From positions 1 to 64,000 of the forward strand of contig NZ_JBHUIY010000009.1 of the NCBI RefSeq assembly GCF_042683125.1: a DNA stretch of 64,000 nt, read 5' to 3'. Shown here piece by piece: positions 1 through 8,147 of this stretch. Below the pieces are notes generated by a model, which worked only from the letters and a program-made list of their open reading frames with translations, made no database searches and had not been told where the DNA came from. This DNA comes from Phaeospirillum tilakii (GTDB taxonomy: Bacteria > Pseudomonadota > Alphaproteobacteria > Rhodospirillales > Magnetospirillaceae). The stretch's first letter is position 1. Every line of letters starts with the position of its first letter. A program made the translations under genes and the position numbers.

Positions 1-1671
1 GCCGCCGCCGCGCCGGCCGCGCCGATCACCTGGCGGTTCCGTGTCCGCCTCGCCGCCGAGGCGATGGCGATGGGCACCAACCCGCTGCTGCTGCTGGCCG
101 AACTGCGCGACCTGGGCGAGGCGACCATCGTCGGCCTGACCGACACGGTGCCGCCGCTCGAGGAGATCGACCCCTACGCCTGCTACCTCGCCTGGGACGT
201 GGTGCTGACCACCGACCAGCCGCGCTCGGCGATCGAGGACGTGTTCATCTTCGTCCGCGACGGGATGGACCTGACCATCGAGCGGGTCGAGAATCCCGAG
301 GCCCGGCTGGGCGAGATCCTGACCCGGCGCGGCGACGTCGCCCCCGAGACGATCGAGGACGCCGCCGCCCGCCAGCCCCGCCTCGGCACCATGCTGGTCG
401 AGGAAGGGGCGCTCAGCGAGGACCGGCTGCGCTCGGCCCTGGCCGAGCAACATCACCTGCGCACCGAGGCGGTGGCGGCCAAGGCCGCCGCCCCCGCCGC
501 CCATGCCTCGATCCGGGTGGCGGCGGAACGGCTCGACGACCTGATGGATCAGGTCGGCGAACTGGTGATCGCCCAGGCCCGGCTCAAGCAATTGATCGGC
601 GGGATCGAGGATCTCCAGATCAAGGCGATCGCCGAGGAGATCGAGCGCCTCGCCAACGGCCTGCGCGAGACGACGATGGGCATCCGCATGCTGCCGATCG
701 GCTCGCTGTTCGGCCGCTTCCGCCGGCTGGTGCGCGACCTGTCGCGCGACCTGTCCAAGGAAGTCGAGTTGACCACCGAGGGCGAGGAGACCGAGCTCGA
801 CAAGACGGTGATCGAGCGGCTCAACGACCCGCTGGTCCACATCGTCCGCAACAGCCTCGACCATGGCCTGGAGACCGCCGAGGAACGGCTGCGCACCGGC
901 AAGCCGGCGCAGGGGCGGGTTCATCTTTCCGCCCGCCATGCCGGCACCCAGGTGCGGATCTCGATCCGCGACGACGGCCGGGGCCTCGACCGCGACCGCA
1001 TCCGCGCCAAGGCCGAGGACCAGGGCCTGATCGCCCCCGGCGCCCGCCTGTCCGACCAGGATCTGTTCCAGTTGATCTTCCATCCCGGCTTTTCCACCGC
1101 CCGTGCCGTCACCAGCCTGTCCGGCCGGGGGGTGGGGATGGACGTGGTCAAACGCACCATCGATTCGCTGCGCGGCACCATCGAGGTCGACAGCACGCCC
1201 GGCCGGGGGGCCGAGATCACCCTCAATTTGCCGCTGACCCTGGCGATTATCGACGGGCTGCTGGTGCGGGTCGGGCGCGGCCGGTTCGTGCTGCCGCTGG
1301 CGGCGGTGGAGGAATGCGTCGAGCTGTCGCCCGAGGCGGATTGCCGCCATGAGGGCCGCACCTTCCTGTCGATCCGGGGCGAATTGGTGCCCTATCTGCG
1401 CCTGCGCGAGCTGTTCGCCACCGCCACCCCGCCCGATCCGTTCCAGAAGGTGGTGATCATCTCGACCGGCGAACGCCGGGTCGGACTGGTGGTCGATCAG
1501 GTGCTGGGCGACCACCAGACCGTGATCAAATCCCTGTCGAAGCTGCATGCCGACGTCGGCGCCTTCTCGGGCGCCACCATCCTCGGCGACGGCACCGTCG
1601 CCCTGATCCTCGACGTCGGCCATCTGGTCAGCAGCGGCCAGAGCCTCGACCAGCAGAGGAGTGCCGGCTGA
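1..1671 (+). CDS. cheA: Chemotaxis histidine kinase CheA, 5' end cut by window
   Basis: Only the C-terminal part of CheA is here; the frame is open from base 1, so the phospho-accepting HPt domain lies upstream. In order: a linker/P2-like region to about base 300; a short duplicated segment at about 300-460 (RLGEILTRRGD, then RLGTMLVEEG); P3 dimerisation helices (RLDDLMDQVGELV, from about 520); the P4 ATPase with N box HIVRNSLDHG (about 838-870), G1 box DDGRGLD (about 970-990) and G2 box GRGVGMDVV (about 1123-1150); and a CheW-like P5 domain (about 1240-1630). CheA passes phosphate to CheY and CheB under control of receptors. The stop overlaps the next start (TGATG), so cheW is translationally coupled. 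No cheY is seen downstream; it is probably upstream or elsewhere. Confidence 0.95.
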   Translation, partial: AAAAPAAPITWRFRVRLAAEAMAMGTNPLLLLAELRDLGEATIVGLTDTVPPLEEIDPYACYLAWDVVLTTDQPRSAIEDVFIFVRDGMDLTIERVENPEARLGEILTRRGDVAPETIEDAAARQPRLGTMLVEEGALSEDRLRSALAEQHHLRTEAVAAKAAAPAAHASIRVAAERLDDLMDQVGELVIAQARLKQLIGGIEDLQIKAIAEEIERLANGLRETTMGIRMLPIGSLFGRFRRLVRDLSRDLSKEVELTTEGEETELDKTVIERLNDPLVHIVRNSLDHGLETAEERLRTGKPAQGRVHLSARHAGTQVRISIRDDGRGLDRDRIRAKAEDQGLIAPGARLSDQDLFQLIFHPGFSTARAVTSLSGRGVGMDVVKRTIDSLRGTIEVDSTPGRGAEITLNLPLTLAIIDGLLVRVGRGRFVLPLAAVEECVELSPEADCRHEGRTFLSIRGELVPYLRLRELFATATPPDPFQKVVIISTGERRVGLVVDQVLGDHQTVIKSLSKLHADVGAFSGATILGDGTVALILDVGHLVSSGQSLDQQRSAG

Positions 1672-2123
1672 TGTCCGTCCCCGACGAGGATGCCGGCTTC
1701 GAGGCGCTGACCCTCGCCCTCGGCGGCGAGATCTTCGCGATCGAGGCCGGAATCGTCCACGAGATCCTCGACCTGATCCCGGTGACCGAGGTGCCGGGCG
1801 CCCGCGCCTTTGTTTCCGGGCTGATCAACGTGCGCGGCAAGGTGGTGCCGCTGGCTGACCTGCGGCTGAAATTCGGCATGGCGGCCCCGCCCCCCACCCC
1901 GGACACCAGGGTGGTGGTGGTCGAGATCGACCTCGACGGCGAGACCACCGTGGTCGGGCTGCTGGCCGACAAGGTCTACGAAGTCACCGAGATCGCCCAC
2001 GCCACCATCGAGCAGACCCCGGACCTCGGCATGAAATGGCCGGCGGAATACGTCAAGGGAATCGGCCGGCGGGGAACCGATTTCATCGTCATCCCCGACA
2101 TCATCCGCCTGTTCGCGCCCTGA
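1671..2123 (+). CDS. cheW: Chemotaxis adaptor CheW (first copy)
   Basis: A 150-residue single CheW domain that links receptors to CheA at the inner face of the membrane. The family core is clear: FAIEAGIVHEILDL, GLINVRGKVVPLADLR and a C-terminal IVIPDIIRLF strand. The ATG overlaps the cheA stop by one base. A second cheW lies at 6754 in the same operon; the two proteins are clearly related but diverged, so they may serve different receptors. The next start (chemoreceptor) follows after 45 bases, with an AAAGGA ribosome site before it. Confidence 0.95.
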   Translation: MSVPDEDAGFEALTLALGGEIFAIEAGIVHEILDLIPVTEVPGARAFVSGLINVRGKVVPLADLRLKFGMAAPPPTPDTRVVVVEIDLDGETTVVGLLADKVYEVTEIAHATIEQTPDLGMKWPAEYVKGIGRRGTDFIVIPDIIRLFAP

Positions 2124-2168
2124 CCCGAGGCGGCGCTTGGCCGAGACCGTTCCAGAAAGGACTTTGAG

Positions 2169-4379
2169 ATGCGCATCACCGTCAAAGCAAAACTGGCCGC
2201 CGCCTTCGGGGTGATCATCCTGCTGCTGATGGTCGCGACGGGATCGGCGATCAACGGCCTGTCACAACTCAACGAGACGATGGACGAACTGATCAAGGGG
2301 CCGGTGCAACGCCAGTATCTGACCACCCAGATCAGCCGGAAGATGCTCGACATGCTCCGGCACCAGAAGAACATGCTGCTGGCCGGATCCAACCAGGAAG
2401 TCGAGGAGCATATCGCCAAGGAAGAGGCCAGCCGTATCGAACTGGCGAAGCTGATCGACGATTACACCGCCATCGCCACCGACGAAGGACGCAAGCGCTT
2501 CGCCCAGGTCACCGCCAACATCGAAAAATACCGTATTGTCCAGGACAAAATCCGCGAACTGGGCCGGATCCGTTCCAATGCCCAGGCCGCTGAACTCGAC
2601 CGCGCCGAGGGACGGCAGGCAATGAACGCCCTGCTCGACGCGCTGGCACCGTTGGCGACGCGAGCGGAGAACACTGCGTCGGCACCGGCCGAGCAGATCC
2701 GCATCGCCCATCAGGTGCGCCGCATCACCACCCTGCTGCGTGCCGCCCAGAGCAACCTGCGCCAGTCGATGCTGACCAGCGACGACAAGGAAACCACCGA
2801 ATTCCTGTCGCAAACCCGCAACTACAACGCCGAGGCCCGTCAAGCACTCGACGCCCTGCGCCATGGCGTCGGCGACGAGGACCGCCGCATGCTCGACACG
2901 GCCGCCGACCGCTTCCAACGCTGGGACACCGTGCTGGCGAAAATGGTTGAGTTGAGCACGATCAACTCCGACAGCAAGGCGATAGCCCTGTCCGGCGGTG
3001 AGGGGCGCAAGCTGTTCACCGCGACCAACGATCAACTCGATGCGTTGGCCGCCCGCAACAGTGAACTGATGAGCGAAGCCCAATCCGGGGCCGAAGCGAC
3101 CTACGCCTCCTTGCGGCTGCAACTGATCATCCTGGTGACGGTGTCGCTGCTGATCGCGGTCGGTGCCGCCCTGTACATCGCCCTGTCGATCTCGCGCGGC
3201 CTGGGCAAGGCGGTCGGGCTGGCCAACGCGGTGGCGCTCGGCGATCTCGGCCAGACCGTCACCACCGAAACCAACGACGAAATCAAGGACCTGATCGACT
3301 CGCTCAACGGCATGACCGCCAACCTGCGCGCCACCGCCGCGGTGGCCGAACGGATCGCCGCCGGCGACCTCGCGGTGACGGCGAAGCGGATGTCCGACGT
3401 CGATACCCTCGGCATCGCCCTCGAAACCATGCTGGAGAAGCTGCGCTCGGTGGTGTCGGACGCGATGACCGCCGCCGACAACGTCGCCAGCGGCAGCCAG
3501 GAACTGTCCTCCGCCGCCGAGCAATTGTCGCAGGGTTCGACCGAGCAGGCCTCGGCCGCCGAGGAGGCCTCGGCCTCGATGGAGGAGATGGCCTCCAACA
3601 TCAAACAGAATGCCGAAAACGCCTCGCAGACCGAAAAAATCGCCCGTCAGTCGGCCCGCGACGCCCAGGTGTCGGGCGAGGCGGTGACCAAGACCGTCTC
3701 GGCGATGCAGACCATCGCCGAAAAGATCTCGATCGTGCAGGAGATCGCCCGCCAGACCGACCTGCTGGCCCTCAACGCGGCGGTCGAGGCGGCACGGGCC
3801 GGCGAGCACGGCAAGGGCTTCGCCGTGGTCGCCTCCGAGGTGCGCAAGCTGGCCGAGCGCAGCCAGGGCGCGGCGGCCGAGATCAGCGCCCTGTCGTCCG
3901 ACTCGGTCAAGGTGGCGCGCGAGGCCGGCGACATGCTGTCCAAGCTGGTGCCCGACATCAAGAAGACCGCCGAACTGGTCGAGGAGATCACCGCCGCCTG
4001 TCGCGAGCAGGACATCGGCGCCGAGCAGATCAATCAGGCGATCCAGCAGCTCGACAAGGTGACCCAGCAGAACTCGGCCGCCTCCGAGGAGATGGCCGCC
4101 ACCTCCGAGGAACTGGCGTCCCAGGCCGAGCAGCTGCAATCGACCATTTCCTACTTCAGCCTCGACGGCCAGGACCGCAAGCGTTCCTCCCGCCCGGCCA
4201 CCGGTCACGCGCTGACGACGCGGCCGGCCCGCGGCGTCCCCGCCGTCGCCCACATCACCCCGAGCGGGAAGAGCGCGGGAAAGAACAAGCCCTCAGGTGG
4301 AACGGGCAAGGGAGTCAAACTCAACCTCGAGAGCGGAAATCCGGCCGACGACCTGGATTCCGGCTACGTCCAGTTTTGA
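2169..4379 (+). CDS. Transmembrane methyl-accepting chemotaxis protein with two HAMP units
   Basis: A 736-residue chemoreceptor. Transmembrane helix 1 is at about residues 8-30, followed by a periplasmic helical-bundle sensor (about 31-315), helix 2 (about 318-340), a first HAMP, a second HAMP-like unit (AERIAAGDLAVTAKRM, about 395-440) and the cytoplasmic signalling coiled coil. The hairpin tip (ARQTDLLALNAAVEAARAGE) is near residue 530. The protein ends in GYVQF, which fits the C-terminal docking pattern x-[HFYW]-x-x-[HFYW] for CheR/CheB. Its neighbour at 4615 is a paralogue that lacks the second HAMP unit (about 47 residues). The ligand cannot be told from sequence. Confidence 0.95.
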   Translation: MRITVKAKLAAAFGVIILLLMVATGSAINGLSQLNETMDELIKGPVQRQYLTTQISRKMLDMLRHQKNMLLAGSNQEVEEHIAKEEASRIELAKLIDDYTAIATDEGRKRFAQVTANIEKYRIVQDKIRELGRIRSNAQAAELDRAEGRQAMNALLDALAPLATRAENTASAPAEQIRIAHQVRRITTLLRAAQSNLRQSMLTSDDKETTEFLSQTRNYNAEARQALDALRHGVGDEDRRMLDTAADRFQRWDTVLAKMVELSTINSDSKAIALSGGEGRKLFTATNDQLDALAARNSELMSEAQSGAEATYASLRLQLIILVTVSLLIAVGAALYIALSISRGLGKAVGLANAVALGDLGQTVTTETNDEIKDLIDSLNGMTANLRATAAVAERIAAGDLAVTAKRMSDVDTLGIALETMLEKLRSVVSDAMTAADNVASGSQELSSAAEQLSQGSTEQASAAEEASASMEEMASNIKQNAENASQTEKIARQSARDAQVSGEAVTKTVSAMQTIAEKISIVQEIARQTDLLALNAAVEAARAGEHGKGFAVVASEVRKLAERSQGAAAEISALSSDSVKVAREAGDMLSKLVPDIKKTAELVEEITAACREQDIGAEQINQAIQQLDKVTQQNSAASEEMAATSEELASQAEQLQSTISYFSLDGQDRKRSSRPATGHALTTRPARGVPAVAHITPSGKSAGKNKPSGGTGKGVKLNLESGNPADDLDSGYVQF

Positions 4380-4473
4380 ATTCCGGCCGGGACGGTCTTT
4401 CACTGCCGTCCCGGTACCCTTTCTTTACCTTTGAGTGCGCTATGATCGACTTGTGCGGGGCCGGAGGATCTCG

Positions 4474-4602
4474 ATGACCGGCATCACCATCCGTCCCTGT
4501 CATGCCAGCACCACCGTTAGCCGCGTGACCGCCGCGCGGGCGGGACGATGTCCTGGGCGGAGTGACAGACTGTCCCTGGCAAGGGCCACCATCCGCACCT
4601 GA
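4474..4602 (+). CDS. Possible 42-residue small protein between the two chemoreceptors
   Basis: An ATG with a strong ribosome site (GGAGG at 4463-4467, six bases upstream) opens a 42-codon frame ending in TGA at 4600-4602, right before the AAGGGGGG ribosome site of the next chemoreceptor. The product would be small and basic (arginine-rich, two Cys), with no recognised domain and no signal peptide. It may be a leader peptide coupling translation of the second receptor, or chance. The spacer of 235 bases holds nothing else I recognise. Confidence 0.3.
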   Translation: MTGITIRPCHASTTVSRVTAARAGRCPGRSDRLSLARATIRT

Positions 4603-4614
4603 AAGGGGGGGATC

Positions 4615-6684
4615 ATGCGCATAACCGTCAAGACCAAACTGGCCGCTGCCTTTGGCATTCTGATCCTGTTGCTGTTGATCGCGACCGGAGCCGCGATCAA
4701 CGGCCTGTCCGACCTGCACGCGACGATGGATTCCCTGGTCAATGGACCGGCTCACCGTCAGGAATTGATCGCCCTGATCAAGAACAAATTGAGCGACATG
4801 ACCCGATCGGAAAAAAACATGCTGCTCGTCAACAGCGAGCAGGATGTCGAAAAATTCATCGCCAACCAGGAGGGACACCGGGTTGAGATGATGAAGATGA
4901 TCGATGAATTTCTAAAAAATGCGCCTGATTCCATTCAAAAAAAATTCGATTCCGTTTCATTGAACCTTGAGAAATACCGCGCAACCCAGAAGCGTCTGCA
5001 TGAACTGGCCCGAATTCGCTCCAACGACCGGGCCAGCGAACTGGATCGTGCCGAGGCGACCCCGGCGATGGATGGGCTTTTCGAGGCGCTGCAGCCCCTG
5101 CTCTCGCGGCTTGAAGGCAGCACGGCTCCCACCCCGGATCAACTCCGCCTCGTCCATCAGGTCCGCCGCCTCACCACCCAGCTGCGCGCGGCCCAGGCCG
5201 CCCTGCGCGGCGCGATTCTGACCAACGACGACCGGCAGACCGCGCTTTATCTGGAACGCGCCCGCACCGCGGAATCCCAGGCCCGCCAACAGCTCGACCA
5301 ATTGCGGCATGCGACGGTCGGCGACGAGGATCGCCGCGCCCTCGACCTCGCCGCCGACCGGTTCCAGCGGTGGGATTCCCTGTTCGGGCAGATCGCCGAG
5401 CTGTCCGCGATCAATTCCGACACCAAGGCGACCGCTCTCTCCATTGGTGAATCGCGTGAAATCTACGTGACGCTCAATGAACAGCTGGCCGAATTATCCA
5501 ACCGTGCCGCCGAGGACATGAAAACGGCCAACAACGACGCCTATGAACAATACGCCTCGCTGCGACTGCAATTGATCGCCCTGCTGATCGCTTCGATCGT
5601 GATCTCGCTCGGGGCGGCGTTTTACATCGCGATCGCGATCTCGCGCGGCCTGGGCAAGGCGGTCGGGCTGGCCAATGCGGTGGCCAGCGGCGACCTCAGT
5701 CAGAACCAGGTCAGCGTCACCAGCAACGACGAGATCAAGGATCTGGTCGATGCCCTCAACGCGATGAACCTCAAGCTGCGCGGGGTGGTGTCGGATGCGC
5801 TGGGCGCCGCCGACAACGTCGCCAGCGGCAGCCAGGAACTGTCCTCCGCCGCCGAACAACTGTCGCAGGGCTCGACCGAGCAGGCCGCCGCCGCCGAGGA
5901 GGCCTCGGCCTCGATGGAGCAGATGGCCGCCAACATCAAGCAGAACGCCGAGAACGCCGCCCAGACCGAGAAGATCGCCCGCCAGTCGGCCAAGGACGCC
6001 CTGACCTCGGGCGAGGCGGTGGGCAAGACCGTCTCGGCAATGCAGATCATCGCCGAGAAGATCTCGATCGTGCAGGAGATTGCCCGCCAGACCGACCTGC
6101 TCGCCCTCAACGCCGCGATCGAGGCGGCGCGGGCCGGCGAGCATGGCAAGGGTTTCGCCGTGGTCGCCTCCGAGGTGCGTAAATTGGCCGAGCGCAGCCA
6201 GGGCGCGGCGGCCGAGATCAGCACCCTGTCGTCGGAATCGGTCAAGGTGGCGCGCGAGGCCGGCGACATGCTGTCGCGGCTGGTGCCCGATATCCGCAAG
6301 ACCGCCGAACTGGTCGAGGAAATCAGCGCCGCCTGCCGCGAGCAGGATGTCGGTGCCGAGCAGATCAATCAGGCGATCCAGCAGCTCGACAAGGTGACCC
6401 AGCAGAACTCGGCCGCCTCCGAGGAGATGGCCGCCACCTCCGAGGAACTGGCCTCGCAGTCGGAGCAGTTGCAATCGACCATTTCCTATTTCCGTCTCGA
6501 CGCGGCCGCCGGCCAGCGCCCGGCGCGACGCCGGCCCGCCCGGCCCACCGCCGCGTCGGCGACGCCGGCGGTGACCGCGCCGACCCGGGCCCAGCCGACG
6601 GCCCCGGCGCGGCGGGGGGTGGCGCTCAATCTCGAAAGCGGCAGTCCCGCCGACGAGCTTGATTCGCGCTATGTGCAGTTCTGA
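4615..6684 (+). CDS. Transmembrane methyl-accepting chemotaxis protein, paralogue with one HAMP
   Basis: A 689-residue chemoreceptor, a tandem duplicate of the one at 2169. Transmembrane helices at about residues 8-30 and 318-342 flank a helical-bundle sensor; then one HAMP unit and the signalling domain with tip ARQTDLLALNAAIEAARAGE near residue 495. The signalling half is almost the same as in the neighbour, while the sensor half has diverged and is visibly more A+T-rich (for example A8 at 4937-4944). It ends in RYVQF, preceded by the same linker type (LNLESG, PADELDS) as the neighbour, which fits a CheR/CheB docking tail. ATG chosen for the AAGGGGGG ribosome site upstream. Confidence 0.95.
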   Translation: MRITVKTKLAAAFGILILLLLIATGAAINGLSDLHATMDSLVNGPAHRQELIALIKNKLSDMTRSEKNMLLVNSEQDVEKFIANQEGHRVEMMKMIDEFLKNAPDSIQKKFDSVSLNLEKYRATQKRLHELARIRSNDRASELDRAEATPAMDGLFEALQPLLSRLEGSTAPTPDQLRLVHQVRRLTTQLRAAQAALRGAILTNDDRQTALYLERARTAESQARQQLDQLRHATVGDEDRRALDLAADRFQRWDSLFGQIAELSAINSDTKATALSIGESREIYVTLNEQLAELSNRAAEDMKTANNDAYEQYASLRLQLIALLIASIVISLGAAFYIAIAISRGLGKAVGLANAVASGDLSQNQVSVTSNDEIKDLVDALNAMNLKLRGVVSDALGAADNVASGSQELSSAAEQLSQGSTEQAAAAEEASASMEQMAANIKQNAENAAQTEKIARQSAKDALTSGEAVGKTVSAMQIIAEKISIVQEIARQTDLLALNAAIEAARAGEHGKGFAVVASEVRKLAERSQGAAAEISTLSSESVKVAREAGDMLSRLVPDIRKTAELVEEISAACREQDVGAEQINQAIQQLDKVTQQNSAASEEMAATSEELASQSEQLQSTISYFRLDAAAGQRPARRRPARPTAASATPAVTAPTRAQPTAPARRGVALNLESGSPADELDSRYVQF

Positions 6685-6693
6685 CCCCGAGGC

Positions 6694-6724
6694 GGGGGGG
6701 GGGGGGGCCCCCCCCCCCCCCCCC
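6694..6724. repeat. G14-C17 homopolymer inverted repeat
   Basis: Fourteen G (6694-6707) are followed at once by seventeen C (6708-6724), in the 69-base gap between the second chemoreceptor and the second cheW. It could fold as a pure G-C hairpin, could be a slippage-prone tract affecting expression of the downstream genes, or could be a basecalling or assembly error, because such tracts are hard to read. Confidence 0.9.
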
Positions 6725-6753
6725 GCGCCCGGTCCCGATCGCGGAGAGGCGAG

Positions 6754-7242
6754 ATGACCGTCACCAGCATCAGCAGATCCGACACCGCCCAGTACGTCAC
6801 CATCGGCATCGACCGCGAGACCTTCGCGCTGGGGGTCGAACAGGTGCGGGAGATCCTCGACCTGTGCCCGCTGGCCCGGCTGCCCAACGCCCCCGACTTC
6901 CTCGCCGGGATGATCGATGTGCGCGGTCAGGGGGTGCCGGTGATCGATCTGCGCCGCAAGCTCGGCCTGCCGGCGGTGCCGCCGACCGAAAACACCCGCA
7001 TCGTGGTGCTTGAAGTCGAACTCGATCAGCGCCAGATCACTCTAGGGATGGTCGCCGACCGGGTGTTCGAAGTCACCGCGCTCGACGAGCAGGGACTGGA
7101 AGGCCCGCCCGAGGTGGGCGTGCGCTGGCGGTCGGACTATATCCGCGCCATCGGCCGCCGCAATGGGGCCTTCGTGATCGTGTTCGACCTCGCCAAACTG
7201 CTGTCGAGCGAGGAAATCGCCCAGATTCCGCTCGAAACCTGA
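6754..7242 (+). CDS. cheW: Chemotaxis adaptor CheW (second copy)
   Basis: A 162-residue CheW-domain protein (FALGVEQVREILDL, GMIDVRGQGVPVIDLRRKLG, FVIVFDLAKLL). It has a short N-terminal extension and is diverged from the copy at 1671. The ATG follows a GGAGAGG ribosome site. It lies between the tandem receptors and cheR, just after the G/C homopolymer tract, so any change in that tract would act on this gene first. Confidence 0.94.
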   Translation: MTVTSISRSDTAQYVTIGIDRETFALGVEQVREILDLCPLARLPNAPDFLAGMIDVRGQGVPVIDLRRKLGLPAVPPTENTRIVVLEVELDQRQITLGMVADRVFEVTALDEQGLEGPPEVGVRWRSDYIRAIGRRNGAFVIVFDLAKLLSSEEIAQIPLET

Positions 7243-7277
7243 CTCAATTCTTTCCGCCCGCCGAGGACCCGCCCAGA

Positions 7278-8141
7278 ATGGATGACGCCTCTCCTTCCGA
7301 AGACCGCCTGTCAGACCGCGATTTCAACCGGCTCGGATCGCTGATCCAGACCCATTGCGGCATCCGCATCCCCCCCGCCAAGAAGGTGATGGTCGAGGGA
7401 CGGCTGCGCCGGCGGGCCCGGGTGCTGGCTCTGCCCACCCTCAACGATTATTGCCGCCACCTGTTCGACGACGGCAACCTCCATCAGGAACTGACCGACC
7501 TGATCGACGCGATCACCACCAACAAGACCGAGTTCTTCCGCGAGAACAATCATTTCCGCTTCCTGGTCAACACCGCCCTGCCCGATCTCGCCACCCGCCC
7601 GCACCGGCCCGGCAGCAACCGGCCGCTCAAGCTGTGGAGCGCCGCCTGCGCCACCGGGGCCGAGCCCTATACCCTGGCGATGGTGCTGAGCGAGTACGGC
7701 CGCGCCAACGGCAAACCGACCTTCCCGTTCGACATCCTTGCCACCGACATCTGCACGGAAGTCCTAGCCCAAGCCAAACAAGCGATATATCCTGAAGAGA
7801 TGGCGGCGGCGATCCCGCCCGAGTTGGCCAAGCGTTACCTGCGCCGCTCGCGCGATCGCAACCGCCCAACCGTGCGGTTGGTGCCGGAGCTACGCCAGCG
7901 GGTGCATTTCGGCCATCTCAACCTGATGGATTCCGACTATCCGCTTGAACAGGACATGGACGTGATCTTCTGCCGCAACGTGCTGATCTATTTCGACAAG
8001 CCTACTCAGCACACGGTGTTGTCCAAGCTGTGCCGGCACCTGCGGCCGGGCGGCTACCTGTTCGTCGGCCACAGCGAATCCGTGCTGGGGAGCACCCTGC
8101 CTCTGACCCATGTCGCCACCGCCGTCTTCATGCGGAGATGA
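7278..8141 (+). CDS. cheR: Chemoreceptor glutamate methyltransferase CheR
   Basis: A 287-residue SAM-dependent methyltransferase that methylates receptor glutamates during adaptation. The N-terminal helical domain (GSLIQTHCGIRIPPAKK, VEGRLRRRAR) is followed by NKTEFFRE, the SAM loop (WSAACATGAEPYTLAM), LATDICTEVLAQA and the CheR hallmark CRNVLIYFDKPTQ. The beta-subdomain (about residues 180-210) has no obvious deletion, as expected for a pentapeptide-binding CheR; this comparison is from memory and fits the tails on the two receptors upstream. The cheB start follows six bases after the stop. Confidence 0.96.
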   Translation: MDDASPSEDRLSDRDFNRLGSLIQTHCGIRIPPAKKVMVEGRLRRRARVLALPTLNDYCRHLFDDGNLHQELTDLIDAITTNKTEFFRENNHFRFLVNTALPDLATRPHRPGSNRPLKLWSAACATGAEPYTLAMVLSEYGRANGKPTFPFDILATDICTEVLAQAKQAIYPEEMAAAIPPELAKRYLRRSRDRNRPTVRLVPELRQRVHFGHLNLMDSDYPLEQDMDVIFCRNVLIYFDKPTQHTVLSKLCRHLRPGGYLFVGHSESVLGSTLPLTHVATAVFMRR

Positions 8142-8147
8142 CCGCCC

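Noticed and set aside
2262..4253. Antisense frame of 663 codons opposite the first chemoreceptor
   Set aside because: Repetitive Gly/Leu/His-rich translation, shadow of the receptor coiled coil.
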